A stretch of 7,500 nt of DNA from Pseudomonadota bacterium. GTDB lineage: Bacteria; Pseudomonadota; Gammaproteobacteria; Xanthomonadales; Xanthomonadaceae. Under the pieces are notes generated by a model. That model saw only the letters and a list, made by a program, of their open reading frames with translations, did no database searches and was not told the origin of the DNA. The stretch is from contig JAFADB010000228.1 of the NCBI GenBank assembly GCA_023425225.1, forward strand, positions 1-7,500, written 5' to 3'. This document shows positions 5,745 to 7,500 of the stretch, piece after piece. Made by a program: the position numbers and the translations under genes. Position 1 is the first letter of the stretch. Each line of letters starts with the position of its first letter.

Positions 5745-6965
5745 TCAACAGGCAAACGCCATCCGTGCGGCGTCTTCCGCCGCTTCGTGCAACGCCATCC
5801 GCGGCCGTTCGGGCACGGGCAACGGCCCCAGCCTTCCGGCAATGACCGCGGAGAAGGCCTCACGGAAGCGTTCCATTTCGGCTTCGGTGCCCACGCTGAT
5901 CCGCGGGCGGGTTTCATGGCCGGGCCAGCTGCGCCCGACCATGACGCCGTGGGTCGCCATGGCATCCTGGAACTCGCGTCCCGGGCGCCCGATGTCGACC
6001 AGGAAGCAGTTGGATTCGGAACTCGAACACGGGTATCCCTGCGCCTGCAGCCAGGCCACCGTCTCGACCCGCATGCGCCGGATCAGCGCGCGCCGTGCCG
6101 GCACCAGGTCGGGATCGCGCAGCGCGGCGGTACCGGCCGCCAGCGTCGTCATCGCGATGCTGCCGCCGCCCTGGACGTTCATCTTCTTCAGGTTTTCCGG
6201 GCGGCCGACGGCATAGCCCAGGCGCAGGCCGGCCATGCCGTACAGCTTGGAGAAGGTGCGCAGCACGATGACGTCGTCGGCCGCGACCGCCAGGTCGACC
6301 GCGCTGGCCGCGTTGTCGGAGAAGTGGATGTAGGCCTCGTCGACCACCAGCACGCAGCCCGGCGGCTTGTGCGCCACCGCGTACTCGATGTCCCGGCGCG
6401 AGGTGATCGCCCCGGTCGGATTGTTCGGATTGCAGATGTAGAGCAGGCCGGCCTGCGGATCGGCCGCGCACATGGCCTCGACGTCGTGCGAGTAGTCGCT
6501 GCGCTGCGCGGTCTTGATGACCTGCGCGCCGACCCTGGGCGCGGTGCGCCAGGCCTGCTCGTAGGTCGGGTCCGCGGTGACCAGCGCGCGCTGCGGCGAG
6601 GTGAAGGTGGTCACCACCAGGCCGAGCGGCGTGCCCGAGCCGGGATAGACGGCGATGTGGTCCGCCGGCACGTTCAACTGGCCGGCCAGCGTTTCCACGA
6701 ACGCCCTCGATTCCGCGCCGCCGTAGCCGCCGCTCATCGGCGCGATCCTGGCGATCGCCTCCAGCGACGCCGGCGACGGTCCGATCGACAGCGTGTTGGC
6801 CCCGAGATTGACGATCGGCACCTCCGTCGCCGTGTCCGCGGCGGGCGCGACGCCGGCCCGCGCGAAGGCGGCGGGCACGCCCCCTGCACCGAAGCCGACA
6901 CCGGCCGCACCGGCGGCATACAGCGAATGCCGGAGGAACGTGCGTCGCGAATAACTGGAACTCAT
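5745..6965 (-). CDS. Tat-exported PLP-dependent aminotransferase, class I/II, histidinol-phosphate aminotransferase-like
   Basis: The 406-aa product has the fold-type I aminotransferase motifs in order. These are DPTY (132-135), CNPNNPTGA (178-186) with PLP-contacting Asn182, VVDEAYIHF (207-215) with Asp209 and Tyr212, and TFSKLYGMAGLRLGY (237-251) with the Schiff-base Lys240. RPRISVG (353-359) follows, with Arg355 in the place of the substrate-carboxylate Arg. It is closest in style to HisC, but no his genes are nearby. The N-terminus has a Tat signal, SRRTFLR (6-12), followed by an Ala/Gly-rich hydrophobic stretch, so the folded PLP-bound enzyme should act in the periplasm. This fixes the start at ATG 6965; an in-frame start at 7214 would bury the Tat motif 88 residues in. 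GGGG lies a few bases before the ATG. Periplasmic PLP enzymes are rare; Pseudomonas PvdN and PtaA, which modify pyoverdine, are known Tat-dependent examples. Substrate is unknown; racemase or lyase activity cannot be excluded. Confidence 0.9.
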   Translation of the reverse strand: MSSSYSRRTFLRHSLYAAGAAGVGFGAGGVPAAFARAGVAPAADTATEVPIVNLGANTLSIGPSPASLEAIARIAPMSGGYGGAESRAFVETLAGQLNVPADHIAVYPGSGTPLGLVVTTFTSPQRALVTADPTYEQAWRTAPRVGAQVIKTAQRSDYSHDVEAMCAADPQAGLLYICNPNNPTGAITSRRDIEYAVAHKPPGCVLVVDEAYIHFSDNAASAVDLAVAADDVIVLRTFSKLYGMAGLRLGYAVGRPENLKKMNVQGGGSIAMTTLAAGTAALRDPDLVPARRALIRRMRVETVAWLQAQGYPCSSSESNCFLVDIGRPGREFQDAMATHGVMVGRSWPGHETRPRISVGTEAEMERFREAFSAVIAGRLGPLPVPERPRMALHEAAEDAARMAFAC

Positions 6966-7200
6966 GGCTACCCCGTTGTCAGAGCGGACGGACCGGAGAA
7001 CAGGTGTTGCGCGTGCGGCGGCAGTTCCCCCTGCCACTCGACTCGTCCAGAGCCACGGTGCATGGCACCGGTGTTTCCCCATGTCGGCATCGGCCACCGC
7101 TTCCTCCGTGGCTGGCGATGCAGGCATGCCATCCAGCGGGGGAGATTCGTGCGCTCCGGTGACCGGTGCCGACCGCGTGCATCTCCGTCGCGTGGAATCA
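6966..7200 (-). other. Long 5' untranslated stretch of the aminotransferase gene
   Basis: If the promoter at 7201-7209 is real, about 230 bases of leader precede the aminotransferase ATG. I see a 6-bp hairpin CGGTGC-ATG-GCACCG (7056-7070) and a tandem CCGGTG repeat near 7157-7169, but no riboswitch signature I recognise. The open frames here, including one from 7182, look noncoding. Confidence 0.4.
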
Positions 7201-7209
7201 TCTATAGCA
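7201..7209 (-). promoter_or_regulatory. Possible extended -10 promoter upstream of the aminotransferase
   Basis: The minus strand reads TGC-TATAGA, an extended -10 with four of six hexamer matches. It is the only AT-rich patch in the region. No good -35 lies 16-18 bases upstream, so activity would rest on the TG extension or an activator. Transcription would start near 7195-7193. Confidence 0.35.
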
Positions 7210-7500
7210 ACCACGATCCCCGGCGGTACCGGCTGCGGCGGGTAGGCTCACCTCGTTCGGGTAGGCGGCCAATGGCCGCATGGGTAGTGGGAAAACCCCG
7301 CTGCGGCGGCCACGGCAAGGCGGCGTGGAACCGGACACCACCCGCCCCACCCGGTCTTTCGCCAGCGTGGCGTCAAGCGATCGACGCGTTTCCCACGCCG
7401 CACCGCCGGTGGCGAATGGCGGCATCCACGGCACGACCCGCGCGCGGCCGGCGGGCAATCGGGCACCGCACCCGCGGGCGAAGAAACGCGGGAACAACGG
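7210..7500. other. No recognisable gene at the right edge
   Basis: Frames stay open on both strands (minus 7497-7198; plus from 7272 to the edge), but their translations are Arg/Pro/Ala-rich, with no motif or ribosome site. A perfect 6-bp hairpin GCGGCC-AAT-GGCCGC lies at 7265-7279. An upstream gene may end or begin just outside the window. Confidence 0.45.

Noticed and set aside
4333..6216. 627-residue plus-strand frame spanning the receptor and aminotransferase
   Set aside because: It crosses two confident minus-strand genes and shows only Val/Gly/Ala-rich antisense composition.
6966..7214. Upstream in-frame start at 7214 for the aminotransferase
   Set aside because: It would place the twin-arginine motif far from the N-terminus and add a low-complexity segment with no family counterpart.
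7198..7497. 99-residue minus-strand frame at the right edge
   Set aside because: Arg/Pro/Ala-rich translation, no motif, no ribosome site, and it overlaps the candidate promoter.

Overview
The window is high-GC DNA with every recognisable gene on the minus strand. The type of organism fits a gamma-proteobacterium of the Xanthomonadaceae (Lysobacter, Luteimonas, Stenotrophomonas or a relative). The grounds are an E. coli AroG-like DAHP synthase, a large TonB-dependent receptor with a final aromatic residue, and two Tat-exported enzymes beside it. This placement is inferred from composition and gene style, not from a marker gene.

In transcription order (right to left): 7500-7210 holds no gene I can recognise. 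A possible extended -10 promoter at 7201-7209 precedes a long untranslated stretch. Next are a Tat-exported PLP-dependent aminotransferase of the HisC-like fold (6965-5745), a TonB-dependent outer-membrane receptor (5637-2806), a 420-base gap with a strong hairpin, and a Tat-exported FAD oxidoreductase of the D-amino acid oxidase family (2385-1198). After a 454-base gap comes a separate unit: a promoter, a 27-codon leader peptide, an intrinsic terminator, and the 5' part of a DAHP synthase gene (553-1, cut by the window edge).

The first three genes look like one envelope module: a receptor imports an unknown ligand across the outer membrane, and two cofactor-loaded periplasmic enzymes could change amino groups on it (PLP transamination, FAD oxidation). 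The substrate is unknown. The oxidoreductase is the oddest protein here: its D-amino acid oxidase motifs occur in circularly permuted order, with the normally C-terminal substrate-arginine and GHGG segment placed before the GxGxxG nucleotide-binding motif.

The second notable system is the control region of the DAHP synthase gene. The leader peptide has seven aromatic residues within eight codons (Phe, Tyr and Trp all present). It lies upstream of a perfect 11-bp terminator hairpin with a U tract, and the leader contains a 7-base antiterminator strand. This is the architecture of ribosome-mediated transcription attenuation, apparently reading all three aromatic amino acids at the entry step of the shikimate pathway. 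The predicted promoter lies so close to the leader start codon that the leader mRNA may be nearly leaderless.
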